This document shows positions 43,662 to 53,539 of a DNA stretch of 64,000 nt, one piece after another (positions within the stretch are counted from its first letter, which is position 1; the number at the start of each line of letters is the position of its first letter). The position numbers and the translations under genes are program-made. This DNA comes from an uncultured Lachnospiraceae bacterium (GTDB lineage Bacteria; Bacillota; Clostridia; Lachnospirales; Lachnospiraceae). Below the pieces are notes generated by a model, which had not been told where the DNA came from, did no database searches, and was given only the letters and a program-made list of their open reading frames with translations. Location: NCBI GenBank assembly GCA_910587955.1, contig CAJUNN010000009.1, positions 1 through 64,000 on the forward strand. Direction: 5' to 3'.

Positions 43662-45131
43662 TTAATCCAAGGCTTCCTCCAGGGCTGCAATTACAATCCG
43701 CAGGGCCTTCAGGCGGGCATGCTTTTTATCCACCGATTCCAGCACATGCCACGGGGCATAGGTGGTGCTGGTCTTCTGAAGCATCTCGTCCACCGCCTCC
43801 TCATAGGCGTCCCATTTTTCCCGGTTTCTCCAGTCCTCGTCCGTGATCTTCCACTGTTTTTCCGGCGTTCTCTGCCTCTCTTCAAAGCGCTGCAGCTGGG
43901 TGTCCTTGTCAATCTGCACCCAGAATTTAATTATCACCGCGCCCCAGTCATGCAGTTCCTTCTCAAATTCGTTAATCTCATGGTAGGCCCGCTGCCAATC
44001 GTTCTGGCTGCAGAATCCTTCCAGCCGCTCCACCATCACCCTGCCGTACCAGGTCCGGTCAAAGATGGCGATATGGCCTGTCCGGGGCAGCCTGGTCCAG
44101 AAGCGCCACAAATAATGGCGGGCTTTCTCGTGGGGCTCGGGGCTGGCGATCGGATGCACCTCATACCCTCTGGGATCCAAAGCTTCTGTGATACGCTTAA
44201 TATTTCCGCCCTTGCCTGCCGCATCCCAGCCCTCATAGCAAATAACCACCGGCACCCGCTTGCGGTACAGACGGTTATGCAGCTCTCCAAGCTGGCTCTG
44301 CAGTGCTTTCAGCTCCGCCTTGTACTGATCCGGCTCTACTTTTTTATCCAGGGAAATCTCCGAAAGCTTCGCCATTTTCACCAGCGGAAAATGATTCTGC
44401 AGAAGCGGAACCGCCAGGGAATGGTTCTGGAAGGCCACCTCCAAGGCGTTGTTTAAAAACTCCAGAATCTGCAGCTCTGCCCATTTGGAAGACATGGCAT
44501 CAATGATATACCAGGGAGTTCCCGGCGCATCGGTTTCCTCCAAATACTGGTCAAAGACCTCCAGGCATTCTTTGTAGTGCTTATTCTGCCATTTGTCGTT
44601 TTCGCTGACCCGCCATCTGGTATCTTTTTTACAGAGAAGGGCATCCATCCGCCGTCTCTGTTCTTTCCTGCTGATATGGAGAAAAAATTTAATCACCAGA
44701 TAACCGTTGTCCGTCAGCTGGCGTTCAAAGCAGCGGATGCTTTCAATCCTGGAAGAATAAGCCTTGGCATCCTCCGTCTCATAAAGACGGCTTTTTACCA
44801 TCTCATCCATCCAACCGGAATCCATAAACAGGAAATTCCCTGCCTTAGGCAGCTTGGCAAAATAACGGTACAAAAAAGGCTTTCTTTTTTCATCCTCGGT
44901 GGGAATGTCCAGGGATGCCACCTTAAAAAATCTGGGATCCAGGTTGGGAATGATCTTTCCGATGGTACTCCCCTTTCCGGCAGTTCCCCAGCCTTCCATC
45001 AGAACCACCACCGGCAGCCGGTGTTCCTTTACCTGCATCTGCTTTGCCGAAAGCTGTTCCCGTGCTTCTGAGAGCCGTCTCTTCAGTTCTTCCTTCGCGG
45101 GCTGTTCCGGCGCATGATACTCTTTTAACAT
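43662..45131 (-). CDS. pap: Tandem-domain PPK2 kinase, polyphosphate:AMP phosphotransferase type
   Basis: The 489-residue enzyme has two PPK2 domains. Class II double-domain PPK2 enzymes make ADP from AMP and polyphosphate. The C-terminal domain has the normal Walker A GWDAAGKGG and the DRTWYGR lid motif. The N-terminal domain has GWGTAGKGS (47-55), with Gly in place of the usual Asp, and MDSGWMDE in place of DRSWY, so it is probably degenerate. This resembles the pattern reported for other PAP enzymes. It is transcribed alone after the V-ATPase terminator. Confidence 0.92.
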   Translation of the reverse strand: MLKEYHAPEQPAKEELKRRLSEAREQLSAKQMQVKEHRLPVVVLMEGWGTAGKGSTIGKIIPNLDPRFFKVASLDIPTEDEKRKPFLYRYFAKLPKAGNFLFMDSGWMDEMVKSRLYETEDAKAYSSRIESIRCFERQLTDNGYLVIKFFLHISRKEQRRRMDALLCKKDTRWRVSENDKWQNKHYKECLEVFDQYLEETDAPGTPWYIIDAMSSKWAELQILEFLNNALEVAFQNHSLAVPLLQNHFPLVKMAKLSEISLDKKVEPDQYKAELKALQSQLGELHNRLYRKRVPVVICYEGWDAAGKGGNIKRITEALDPRGYEVHPIASPEPHEKARHYLWRFWTRLPRTGHIAIFDRTWYGRVMVERLEGFCSQNDWQRAYHEINEFEKELHDWGAVIIKFWVQIDKDTQLQRFEERQRTPEKQWKITDEDWRNREKWDAYEEAVDEMLQKTSTTYAPWHVLESVDKKHARLKALRIVIAALEEALD

Positions 45132-45150
45132 CTGTCTTCCCTCCCTTAAT

Positions 45151-45187
45151 AAAAAAGGATGCCGAAAAATTCCCTTTCAGCACCCTT
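45151..45187 (-). terminator. Terminator of the V-ATPase operon
   Basis: A 13-base-pair stem with two G-U pairs (arms 45155-45167 and 45175-45187) is followed by six T residues on the minus strand. It lies 8 bp after the subunit D stop. Confidence 0.82.
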
Positions 45188-45194
45188 TTGTCTC

Positions 45195-45866
45195 TTATGC
45201 TCTCGCCTGCTGCTTCTCTTTGTAGTGATGCGCTTCCTCCAGCATCATATCTTTTACCTTCATCAGACGGATCTGAGAACTTCTCTCATTTTCGTCCAGC
45301 TTCATGGTAATATACTTGATATTGCGCTGGGCCTCCGGAATAATCACATGCTCCAGTGCATTTACACGGCGGCGGGTCTTTTCGATCTCGCTTGCCATCA
45401 GCTGGCAGGCCTTCTCACGCTCTGCCAAAAGCAGCATATCCGGCAGAATATCCGCCAGGGATTTTACTGCATCATCCAAATCGCTGGATGTGAACGCAAA
45501 ACCGTAAGAATAAATGTCATTGCTGTCCGCAGTTCTGGTCTTGTATTCAAATACCGGAATATCGACACTCATCACGTTCCTGGTAGAAGTCTCCAGATAG
45601 ACTTCCTGTTTGGGGGCCATCAGGGCCACCCGCAGGATTTCCTCCGACATGCCGGCCTTTGCAATCACAAAGTTGGTGTTTGCCGATTTAATTCCGGCTT
45701 CCACCTTCTGACGCAGAGCCATATTTTCACGGACCATCTCCAAGAACTGCCGCATAAGCTCATCACGCTTATCTTTCAGAAGTTTATGTCCCCTAGTGGC
45801 AGTCACCAGCTTCTTCTTCTGTCTGGTCAGCTCCATTCGGGTTGGAGTTACCTGGGTAGACGCCAA
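45195..45866 (-). CDS. ntpD: V-type ATPase subunit D
   Basis: Subunit D forms the central rotor shaft inside the A3B3 ring. The 223-residue product has the family beginning VTPTRMELTRQKKKLVTATRGHKLLKDKRDEL and long N- and C-terminal coiled-coil helices with a short middle part. It is the last gene of the operon, 13 bp after subunit B. Length is normal. Confidence 0.96.
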   Translation of the reverse strand: MASTQVTPTRMELTRQKKKLVTATRGHKLLKDKRDELMRQFLEMVRENMALRQKVEAGIKSANTNFVIAKAGMSEEILRVALMAPKQEVYLETSTRNVMSVDIPVFEYKTRTADSNDIYSYGFAFTSSDLDDAVKSLADILPDMLLLAEREKACQLMASEIEKTRRRVNALEHVIIPEAQRNIKYITMKLDENERSSQIRLMKVKDMMLEEAHHYKEKQQARA

Positions 45867-45879
45867 TCAAACCACCTCC

Positions 45880-47253
45880 CTAGAACTTTCCATAGTACTG
45901 ATCCAGATATTTGTCGTCGATACGTTTCAGCTCGGACCTTGGCAGGATGGAAAGCAGCTTCCAGCCGATATTCAGCGTCTCCTCGATGTCCCGGTTTGCC
46001 ATATAGCCCTGGGATACATATTCTTTCTCAAACGCATCCGCAAACTTGGCATAAATCAGGTCGATATCCGAAAGAGCCGCCTCGCCCAGAATTACCATCA
46101 GCTCTTTTGCCTCTTTTCCGCGGGAATAGGCGGCAAACAGCTGGTTCATGGTGTTGGAGTGATCCGCACGCGTCTTGCCATCGCCGATACCCTTATCCTT
46201 CAGACGGGACAGGGAGGGCAGTACGTCGATGGGCGGCGTCACGCCTTTACTGTAAAGCTCGCGGCTTAAGATCACCTGGCCCTCTGTAATGTAGCCTGTC
46301 AAGTCAGGGATGGGATGGGTCTTGTCGCCCTCAGGCATGGTCAGGATGGGAATCATGGTGATACTTCCATCCTTGCCCTTCTGGCGGCCGGCACGCTCAT
46401 ACAAGGTAGCCAGGTCCGTGTACAGATAGCCCGGATAGCCCCGGCGTCCCGGAACCTCTTTACGTGCTGCAGACACTTCACGGAGCGCGTCTGCATAGTT
46501 GGTGATATCCGTCAGGATAACCAGTACGTGCATGCCCTGCTCAAATGCAAGGTACTCTGCCGCAGTCAGCGCCATACGCGGAGTCGCGATACGCTCTACG
46601 GCCGGGTCATTAGCCAGGTTGATAAAAAGGACGGTACGGTCAATAGCCCCCGTCTCCTTAAAGCTGTTAATAAAGAAGTTGGACTCCTCAAAAGTAATAC
46701 CCATGGCCGCAAATACTACAGCGAAGGACTCGTCCTTACCCCGTACTTTTGCCTGTCTGGCAATCTGGGCTCCCAGCTGTGCATGGGGCAGACCGGATGC
46801 CGAGAAAATCGGCAGCTTCTGTCCACGCACCAGGGTATTCAGACCATCGATGGCAGAGATACCTGTCTGGATAAACTCATTGGGGTAATCACGGGCAGCC
46901 GGGTTCATGGGCAGACCGTTGATGTCCCGGCGTTCATCCGGCAGAATCTCCGGCCCTTTATCAATGGGGCGGCCCATGCCGTCGAACACGCGGCCCAGCA
47001 TATCCGCAGATACGCCCAGCTCCAGGGTTCTTCCCAGAAAACGCACCTTGCTGTTGGACAGGTTGATTCCCGTTGCACTCTCATACAGCTGGACCAGAGC
47101 GTTGGTCCCGTCGATCTCCAGAACTTTGCAGCGGCGGGTTTCACCGCTTGCCAGCTCGATCTCTCCGATCTCGTCATAAGTTACATTTTCCACACCCTGC
47201 ACCAGCATCAGCGGGCCGGCAACTTCCTGTATGGTTCTATATTCCTTTGGCAT
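45880..47253 (-). CDS. ntpB: V-type ATPase subunit B
   Basis: Subunit B is the regulatory, non-catalytic partner of A in the hexamer. The 457-residue product has an F1-like fold but lacks the Walker A lysine loop (SASGLPHAQLGAQIARQA replaces it), with PGRRGYPGYLYTDLATLYERAGR near the nucleotide interface. It directly abuts the end of subunit A, so translation is probably coupled. Confidence 0.97.
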   Translation of the reverse strand: MPKEYRTIQEVAGPLMLVQGVENVTYDEIGEIELASGETRRCKVLEIDGTNALVQLYESATGINLSNSKVRFLGRTLELGVSADMLGRVFDGMGRPIDKGPEILPDERRDINGLPMNPAARDYPNEFIQTGISAIDGLNTLVRGQKLPIFSASGLPHAQLGAQIARQAKVRGKDESFAVVFAAMGITFEESNFFINSFKETGAIDRTVLFINLANDPAVERIATPRMALTAAEYLAFEQGMHVLVILTDITNYADALREVSAARKEVPGRRGYPGYLYTDLATLYERAGRQKGKDGSITMIPILTMPEGDKTHPIPDLTGYITEGQVILSRELYSKGVTPPIDVLPSLSRLKDKGIGDGKTRADHSNTMNQLFAAYSRGKEAKELMVILGEAALSDIDLIYAKFADAFEKEYVSQGYMANRDIEETLNIGWKLLSILPRSELKRIDDKYLDQYYGKF

Positions 47254-49020
47254 TTAGAAGTCCTCCTTCCCGAGCTGATTGGCAATCTCTGCCGCAAGCT
47301 CCCTGGTGATTGCATCGTATTCCTTCTGAATATCATCATTCAGCGTATATTTAAAACGGCCAATCCGCTCACGGACTTCCATCTTAATCAGTCCGTTTAC
47401 TTCTGCTCCCTTGTTCAGGGCCTCTACACCTTCCTCATAGAACTTCAGCACCAGCTTCATCATCAGATACTGCTTTTCCAGAGAGGTATAGGTATCTACC
47501 TCATGGAAGGAGTTCTGATGCAGGAAGTCCTCACGGATGGAACGGGCAGCCTCCATTTTCAGCCGATCCGGCGCGGAAAGAGCATCCATACCTACCATCT
47601 GCACGATCTCGTTCAGCTCTGCCTCTTCCTGTAAGAGTGACATCAGTTTCTGACGCAGCTCCATCCAGTCCTCTGCCACATTCTTATTGAACCAGTCTGC
47701 CATATCATCCACATACAGGGAATAACTGGTCAGCCAGTTAATGGCCGGGAAATGGCGCTTGTAAGCCAAGGCAGAATCCAGTCCCCAATATACCTTTACG
47801 ATACGCAGGGTTGCCTGGGATACCGGCTCGGAAATATCACCACCCGGCGGGGATACGGCTCCGATTACAGAAAGCGCTCCCACACGGCTGTCCTTTCCAA
47901 GGGATACCACGCGGCCGGCACGCTCATAGAACTGCGCCAGACGGGAACCCAAATATGCAGGGTAACCCTCCTCACCGGGCATCTCCTCCAGACGGCCGGA
48001 CATCTCACGAAGAGCCTCCGCCCAACGGGAAGTGGAGTCAGCCATCAGAGCTACGGAATAACCCATGTCGCGGAAATACTCCGCAATGGTAATACCTGTA
48101 TAGATGGACGCCTCACGGGCTGCCACAGGCATATCGGAGGTATTGGCAATCAGCACGGTACGCTCCATCAAAGAACGGCCTGTCTTCGGGTCCTTCAATT
48201 CCGGGAACTCGTTCAGTACGTCTGTCATCTCGTTTCCACGCTCGCCGCAGCCGATGTAAACTACGATATCAGCCTCGGCCCACTTTGCAAGCTGATGCTG
48301 GATAACCGTCTTGCCGGAACCGAAAGGCCCGGGTACGGCCGCCACACCGCCCTTGGCGATGGGGAACAGTCCGTCTACAACCCGCTGTCCTGTGATCAGC
48401 GGCATCTCCGGGGGCAGCTTCTCCTGATACGGACGTCCTTTACGAACCGGCCAGCGCTGCATCATGGTCAGCTCCTTGTCGCCGTCCTCTGTAGCGACAA
48501 CGGCTACCACTTCTTCCACCGTAAATTCGCCTGCTTTGATCTCTTTTACCGTACCGGCGGTTCCAACAGGCACCATGATTTTCTGCACCACTGATGCTGT
48601 CTCCTGTACGGTTCCCAGCACATCACCCGGCTCTACCTGGTCGCCCACCTTGGCAACAGGTACAAAATTCCATTTCAAATCACGCTTCAGGGATGGAACC
48701 TCCACACCGCGCTTCAGGTTATTGCCGGACAGTTTCATAATATCATCCAGAGGACGCTGGATTCCGTCATAGATACTGCTTATAAGTCCCGGCCCCAGTT
48801 CTACGGACATAGGCACATTCATAGACTCTACCGGCTCGCCCGGTCCAAGTCCCGAAGTTTCCTCGTATACCTGAACGGATGCCTCGTCCCCGTGCATTTC
48901 TATGATCTCGCCAATCAAACGCTGGTTGCTGACACGAACCACGTCGAACATGTTCGCATCCCGCATTCCGCTTGCGATGACCAGCGGTCCTGCTACTTTC
49001 TTAATTGTTCCTATACTCAT
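47254..49020 (-). CDS. ntpA: V-type ATPase catalytic subunit A
   Basis: Subunit A hydrolyses ATP. The 588-residue product has Walker A GPFGSGKT (231-238), the long non-homologous insert typical of V-type A subunits (about 110-190) and the GEEGYPAYLGSRLAQFYERAGR motif. It is larger than F1 beta, as expected. It lies 20 bp after subunit F and directly before B. Confidence 0.98.
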   Translation of the reverse strand: MSIGTIKKVAGPLVIASGMRDANMFDVVRVSNQRLIGEIIEMHGDEASVQVYEETSGLGPGEPVESMNVPMSVELGPGLISSIYDGIQRPLDDIMKLSGNNLKRGVEVPSLKRDLKWNFVPVAKVGDQVEPGDVLGTVQETASVVQKIMVPVGTAGTVKEIKAGEFTVEEVVAVVATEDGDKELTMMQRWPVRKGRPYQEKLPPEMPLITGQRVVDGLFPIAKGGVAAVPGPFGSGKTVIQHQLAKWAEADIVVYIGCGERGNEMTDVLNEFPELKDPKTGRSLMERTVLIANTSDMPVAAREASIYTGITIAEYFRDMGYSVALMADSTSRWAEALREMSGRLEEMPGEEGYPAYLGSRLAQFYERAGRVVSLGKDSRVGALSVIGAVSPPGGDISEPVSQATLRIVKVYWGLDSALAYKRHFPAINWLTSYSLYVDDMADWFNKNVAEDWMELRQKLMSLLQEEAELNEIVQMVGMDALSAPDRLKMEAARSIREDFLHQNSFHEVDTYTSLEKQYLMMKLVLKFYEEGVEALNKGAEVNGLIKMEVRERIGRFKYTLNDDIQKEYDAITRELAAEIANQLGKEDF

Positions 49021-49040
49021 TTGGACGAATCACCTACCTT

Positions 49041-49364
49041 CTATTTATTTTCACTGAACAAAATATCAGAGCCAACGGCCTGCTCCACAGACTTGCGGAC
49101 ACTCTCAATGCCCATTCCCGTATTTCCGGACACACCCGGAATCAGAATGACGGCGGGGCGAACCTGCTCCCGGTACTTCTCCACCTCATGTCCAATCTGC
49201 GCTGCCAGTCCTTCCGTAATATAGACTACGGCATATTCCTGGGAAGCAAGCTGGTGTAACTTTTTTGCGGCCTCGGAAGGGTCCGTTACCGGAAATGTAT
49301 CAAGACCCAGCGTCGCAAAGCCGTAAATGCTGTCATAGTCTCCCAGCACTGCAATCCTATACAT
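49041..49364 (-). CDS. ntpG: V-type ATPase subunit F
   Basis: This 107-residue Rossmann-like subunit belongs to the central stalk and binds D. It begins MYRIAVLGDYDSIYGFATLGL, the family signature, and has the VVYITEGLA strand. In Enterococcus hirae the equivalent gene is called ntpG. It overlaps subunit C by 8 bp. Confidence 0.93.
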   Translation of the reverse strand: MYRIAVLGDYDSIYGFATLGLDTFPVTDPSEAAKKLHQLASQEYAVVYITEGLAAQIGHEVEKYREQVRPAVILIPGVSGNTGMGIESVRKSVEQAVGSDILFSENK

Positions 49365-50334
49365 ACATCTCCCTTACCCTTTCCCGGATGGAATCATCCG
49401 ACAGACCGTTCAATTTCCCGGACAGGATAATTCTTACCGTTTTGATCTCATTTTCCCTGGCCAGGGCATAAGCCACAATGGGACCCACGGAAAACGAGTT
49501 ATACTTCTGCGGGCGGATGGACTCAATAATGCGGTTGTCGCACCAGCGCTCAAACGCGGACGGCGACTCGGCCAGGGCCGCTGCGCCCTCTGCATAATCC
49601 GTACCCGTCAGGTAATCCCGGATCGCCTCCATGCCGCCAAGCGCCGCATGCGCCAGCGCTTCCGCATTCAGGGTGTCGCATTCGGCCATCGCCCTTTTCA
49701 TAAATTCCAAAGATTTTGCGGTCTTCTGTGCGCGGACTGCAATTTTGATATCCGCTACAGCCACGGTAGACTCCGCATACTTCCGGATCACTTCATCCTT
49801 CGCAGCCTTTCCGGCCCGGTAGATGGCATCCAGAGCAGCACGATCTACAATCACATCGCAGAGCTGTCCGTCCCTTGTATGAAGCAGCGTCTCAAAAGCC
49901 TCTGCCGCCGCTTCCGACATATATGCCGGAAGCCTAGAGAAATCCCGATCCCTGACAGCTTCCAGAATGAATTCTGCGGAAGGATTGGTATCTTTGTAAA
50001 AAATATTCGTACTATTCCCCTCCGTACAAACCTCTTTAATAGCAGCTTTCAGGTTATGAAACGCATTGGGATAATCCAGAATGCCAAATGCCGACATATC
50101 GGACACCAGCTCCCGGATATCCTCCCAGGTCTTTTCCCTCTCCCGGATCAGAATCGGCTCCGCCTCCAGAGGTGTGTCGGAATCGCCCCACCCCTTCTCC
50201 TGGAGAAACTGCAGGCAGCTCTCATAGGTCTTGCGGGCTATCAGCTGTTCAATGGTCGCTGAGGAAAAAAGCGACAGCTCCTTGGAACGAATTCGCGCAA
50301 CCGCATAAGTGTATTCCAAATCAGACATTTTCAA
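49357..50334 (-). CDS. ntpC: V-type ATPase subunit C (yeast d-like)
   Basis: The 325-residue helical protein sits on the membrane ring and connects it to the central shaft. It begins YTYAVARIRSKELSLFSSATIEQLIA, the family pattern, and has the C-terminal GPIVAYALARENEIKTVRIILSGK region. It is 14 bp after subunit E and overlaps F by 8 bp. Length is normal. Confidence 0.95.
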   Translation of the reverse strand: MKMSDLEYTYAVARIRSKELSLFSSATIEQLIARKTYESCLQFLQEKGWGDSDTPLEAEPILIREREKTWEDIRELVSDMSAFGILDYPNAFHNLKAAIKEVCTEGNSTNIFYKDTNPSAEFILEAVRDRDFSRLPAYMSEAAAEAFETLLHTRDGQLCDVIVDRAALDAIYRAGKAAKDEVIRKYAESTVAVADIKIAVRAQKTAKSLEFMKRAMAECDTLNAEALAHAALGGMEAIRDYLTGTDYAEGAAALAESPSAFERWCDNRIIESIRPQKYNSFSVGPIVAYALARENEIKTVRIILSGKLNGLSDDSIRERVREMYV

Positions 50335-50348
50335 CCTCCTTATGCGCC

Positions 50349-50942
50349 TTATGCGAACAGCTCCTGATGGATTTTATCCTGAAGGTCATCTCTCTGGGTA
50401 TTGAAGAGCGCCCGGAAGGTGCAGTTTTCCTCAATGCCTCCGTAAACCAGGATAAATCCGTTTTCGATTGCTCTTCCGTCTTTCTGCAGCGTCAGGCTTC
50501 CGCCCTTCTTCGCCGCAATAGCGGAAATTTCCTTTTCAAAACCAGCCGGAAGACGTTCCAGATCCCCGGCAGAAAAATAAATCTCTCCGTTTTCGGACAA
50601 TACATATTTCTCCAGCATTTTGCGGATCAGTGCAAAATATGCTTCTGTATCCAGCTCACTCAGAGATGCGTACGCTTTCTCCATCACCGAGGAGATAACT
50701 TCCTGCTTTGCCCGGAGAATCCGGGTTCTCCTCTGTAAATCTGCGGAGGATTTGATTCGTTCGAGATAATTGGCAGCATCCGCCTCGGACTGTGCCAGGA
50801 TATCCGCGCTCAGCTTCTCCGCTTCCGCCTTTGCCTCCGAGGCAATTTTCTCCGCTTCCGCCCGGGCAGCCTCTTCTCTGCCCTTGGCTTCCGCCTCTGC
50901 CTCGTCTACAATCTGGCTAATCATTTTCTCTAATCCCGTCAT
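50349..50942 (-). CDS. ntpE: V-type ATPase subunit E
   Basis: Subunit E forms the peripheral stalk with subunit G. The 197-residue product has a long Ala/Glu-rich coiled coil (residues 10-75) and a C-terminal globular domain with GGIEENCTFRALFNTQRD. It lies between the proteolipid and subunit C, in the ntp order. Confidence 0.93.
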   Translation of the reverse strand: MTGLEKMISQIVDEAEAEAKGREEAARAEAEKIASEAKAEAEKLSADILAQSEADAANYLERIKSSADLQRRTRILRAKQEVISSVMEKAYASLSELDTEAYFALIRKMLEKYVLSENGEIYFSAGDLERLPAGFEKEISAIAAKKGGSLTLQKDGRAIENGFILVYGGIEENCTFRALFNTQRDDLQDKIHQELFA

Positions 50943-50976
50943 AAATCAGCTCTCCTTCTCTAGGAATTTTTGCTGC

Positions 50977-51456
50977 TTAAACCGGAATGGAGTTAACAGC
51001 CAGAATAGAAATCAGCAGCGCGAGAATTGCATAGGTCTCAACCATGGCCGGGAACAGCATTGCCTTACCGAACTGCTCCGGTTTCTTGGCTACAATGCCG
51101 ATAGAAGCCACGGATGTCTTGCCCTGGTTTATTGCGGAAATAAGACCTACGATACCGATGGGAAGGCAGGCTGCCAGAATCATCAGGCCGGTGGAAACAT
51201 CAAGCGCTGCCATGCTTCCGCCCAGAAGACCTGTCTTAGACAGGGTAACGAAAGCTACCAGAAGTCCGTAAATACCCTGTGTACCGGGAAGAAGCTGCAA
51301 GATCAAAACCTTCGAAAACTTTGCCGGATCCTCCGTTACAACTCCTGCTGCCGCCTGGCCTGCGATTGCCACGCCGATTGCAGATCCGATACCTGCCAGA
51401 AGTGCCGCAACTGCTGCTCCCAATAATGCGTAAACGCCTCCTAATTGACTCCACAT
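50977..51456 (-). CDS. ntpK: V-type ATPase proteolipid subunit K (c ring)
   Basis: The 159-residue proteolipid has four membrane helices arising from a duplicated hairpin and forms the rotor ring. It has the residues known to bind Na+ in E. hirae NtpK: Leu56, Thr59 and Gln60 in LLPGTQG, Gln111 in NQGK and the ion-carrying Glu140 in PAMVETYA. The first hairpin has no carboxylate, so there is one ion site per four helices. A Na+-coupled enzyme is therefore predicted. It is 2 bp after subunit I. Confidence 0.95.
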   Translation of the reverse strand: MWSQLGGVYALLGAAVAALLAGIGSAIGVAIAGQAAAGVVTEDPAKFSKVLILQLLPGTQGIYGLLVAFVTLSKTGLLGGSMAALDVSTGLMILAACLPIGIVGLISAINQGKTSVASIGIVAKKPEQFGKAMLFPAMVETYAILALLISILAVNSIPV

Positions 51457-51458
51457 AA

Positions 51459-53474
51459 TTAATTTTCCTCCTTAAGATCTACATATTTTGTTTGCATATT
51501 AAAGGGGTTGAAGGGTCTTCCTCCGCCCTCATAAAACTTACCGAAAAATTCTACATACTGCAGACGGTTTGTGTGTACATACGCCCCCAGCAGGTTAATC
51601 AGCAGATTCAGCACATGGCCTACGATAAACACCAGGATAAATACAACCGCGCCGACGACTCCGCTGCCTGCCATGCTGCCCATGGAATTGATAACCGAAG
51701 CGATAACGCCGGTCGCCAGTCCAAGAGCCAAAAGACGTGAATAGGAAAGTACATCGGAAAGCCATCCTGTCACATTGTACAAATCATACGCTCCAAGCGC
51801 AATCCGCAGCAGAAAGTTTTTATTATCCCTGCCTGACATCAGGCAGATGCCGACTGCTCCTCCGATAGCCATTCCCTTCGCCAGGGTATTGACTGCAGGC
51901 GGGAAGGTGAAATACATCTGGGAAATCGAAGCAAACATGCTGCTGGGAAGGAACATAAAAATCAGCCCAAGCAAAAAGATAACCCAAAGCCCTACATCAC
52001 AGAAACAATCTAAATATCGTTTATCCCGGAGCAGCATATACGCCTTCAGCCCCAGTCCCAGGAACATATGAATAAGACCGAACAGCATGGAATACACCAG
52101 CATCTTCATGGGATCGTTCAGCGGAATAAACCACAAAGGCTTGATCGTTGCCTCCACTCCGAAGAACGTTCTGGCCACCACGTCTACCACGTCCCCGAAA
52201 TAACCTCCGAACATGACTCCCCAAAACAAGGTGGAAAGCCCGCAGTACATAAACATCCGAAGGGACTTCTGCATTCCCTCTCCCATACGGGGAAATTTTT
52301 TAAGCAGTACTGCACAGGCCGCAAAAACGATAAATCCATATGCTGCATCCGAAAGCATCAGTCCAAACAGGAATATATAACACCAGGACATAACCGCGGT
52401 GGGATCAATCTCTCCTTTTCCCGGAAGGCCAAAGGATTCCACCACCCCTTCAAAAGAAGCGGAAAGCTTGTTGTTTTTCAGCAGAACCGGTGCATCTTCC
52501 TCTTCCGGTATCTCCATAAGCTCGGCAGTCAGGGTAAACTGCGACTCCAGCTTCTCAACCAGTGTTCCCGCCGCCTGTTTCGGCACATAGCCGGTAATCA
52601 AAAATGTACTCTTTGACTGAATCAGTCCGCCAAGAATCTCATATTTCGCCAGTCGCACACGGTAATAATCCGCAACCAGCTCCAATTCCCTGCGCACTTC
52701 CCCATAAGAAGCAATTTCCGCAGCGATCTCCTCGTTCTTCTGAATCAGAGCTTCCCGTTTCTTGGCAAGCTGTGCCTGACGCTGCGCCGGAACCAGGCTT
52801 CCGATCTGGGAAGGTCTTGCAAATCCCATGGTGCGGAGTCCTTCTTCCATTGCCTGAGCATCCTTCGCCGTGCAGATCACACACACATAGGTTTGATCTT
52901 TGTCGCAGGAAATAATTTCCGCATCGTATGCTTCTATTTCAGGAACCGCCTGTGCAATTCCCTGATGCAGAGTTTCCGGCGTCAGCACGGATGATATGGA
53001 CCCGATGAATGCCGTTGTCTTTTTGGTCCCCATAAAATTCATAGGTACATCCAGATCTTTCCACGGCTCCAGCGCTTCCATCTGGTTCTCACGTTTTAGA
53101 ATATTTGCCTTATTTTCTGCCGTCTGCCGATCCAGCGCTACCAGCTGGCGCGCTTTTGACATAATGGCGTCCTGCCTCTCTATCACGCTGTTGTAGGCAC
53201 TCATATCCACCTGAGCTTTGCCTTCCAGCGAGGCCAGCATTCCTTTCTTCTCGGGAACATATGTCTGCAGTATCTCTAAAGCACGTTCCGCAACCTGCGC
53301 ATTTTTCTCAAAAACGCCCCTGGCGCTTGCCGTATCCATTTTCTGGAACACATCGTCTTCCTGCACATTGGCGTCAATTTCAACAACGCCTGTCTGCTGA
53401 AGAAATTCCAGTATTTTTTTACGTTCTTTCTTCAAAGCGCAGATGCTGATCCGCTGCATCTCCAATACTGCCAT
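51459..53474 (-). CDS. ntpI: V-type ATPase subunit I (a-type membrane stator)
   Basis: The 671-residue protein has an N-terminal cytosolic coiled-coil arm (about 1-340) and a membrane part with seven to eight helices, including an Arg-containing helix near YSRLLALGLATGVIA. It forms the stator ion path against the K ring. I chose the ATG at 53474, where GGAGGG is at a normal distance; the ATG two codons earlier is too close. It follows the small subunit G/H gene. Confidence 0.95.
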   Translation of the reverse strand: MAVLEMQRISICALKKERKKILEFLQQTGVVEIDANVQEDDVFQKMDTASARGVFEKNAQVAERALEILQTYVPEKKGMLASLEGKAQVDMSAYNSVIERQDAIMSKARQLVALDRQTAENKANILKRENQMEALEPWKDLDVPMNFMGTKKTTAFIGSISSVLTPETLHQGIAQAVPEIEAYDAEIISCDKDQTYVCVICTAKDAQAMEEGLRTMGFARPSQIGSLVPAQRQAQLAKKREALIQKNEEIAAEIASYGEVRRELELVADYYRVRLAKYEILGGLIQSKSTFLITGYVPKQAAGTLVEKLESQFTLTAELMEIPEEEDAPVLLKNNKLSASFEGVVESFGLPGKGEIDPTAVMSWCYIFLFGLMLSDAAYGFIVFAACAVLLKKFPRMGEGMQKSLRMFMYCGLSTLFWGVMFGGYFGDVVDVVARTFFGVEATIKPLWFIPLNDPMKMLVYSMLFGLIHMFLGLGLKAYMLLRDKRYLDCFCDVGLWVIFLLGLIFMFLPSSMFASISQMYFTFPPAVNTLAKGMAIGGAVGICLMSGRDNKNFLLRIALGAYDLYNVTGWLSDVLSYSRLLALGLATGVIASVINSMGSMAGSGVVGAVVFILVFIVGHVLNLLINLLGAYVHTNRLQYVEFFGKFYEGGGRPFNPFNMQTKYVDLKEEN

Positions 53475-53539
53475 ATACATCCCTCCTCTCTGATTAAAAT
53501 ATTTTACTTGTCTATTACTGCCGTCTTTTTAGTCTCTGT

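Noticed and set aside
42350..43846. Plus-strand open frame of about 500 codons opposite the PTS permease
   Set aside because: Antisense to EIICBA and its regulatory leader; low-complexity His/Gln composition without motif.
46315..47634. Plus-strand open frame of about 440 codons opposite V-ATPase subunits A and B
   Set aside because: Shadow of two highly conserved genes; no recognisable protein features.
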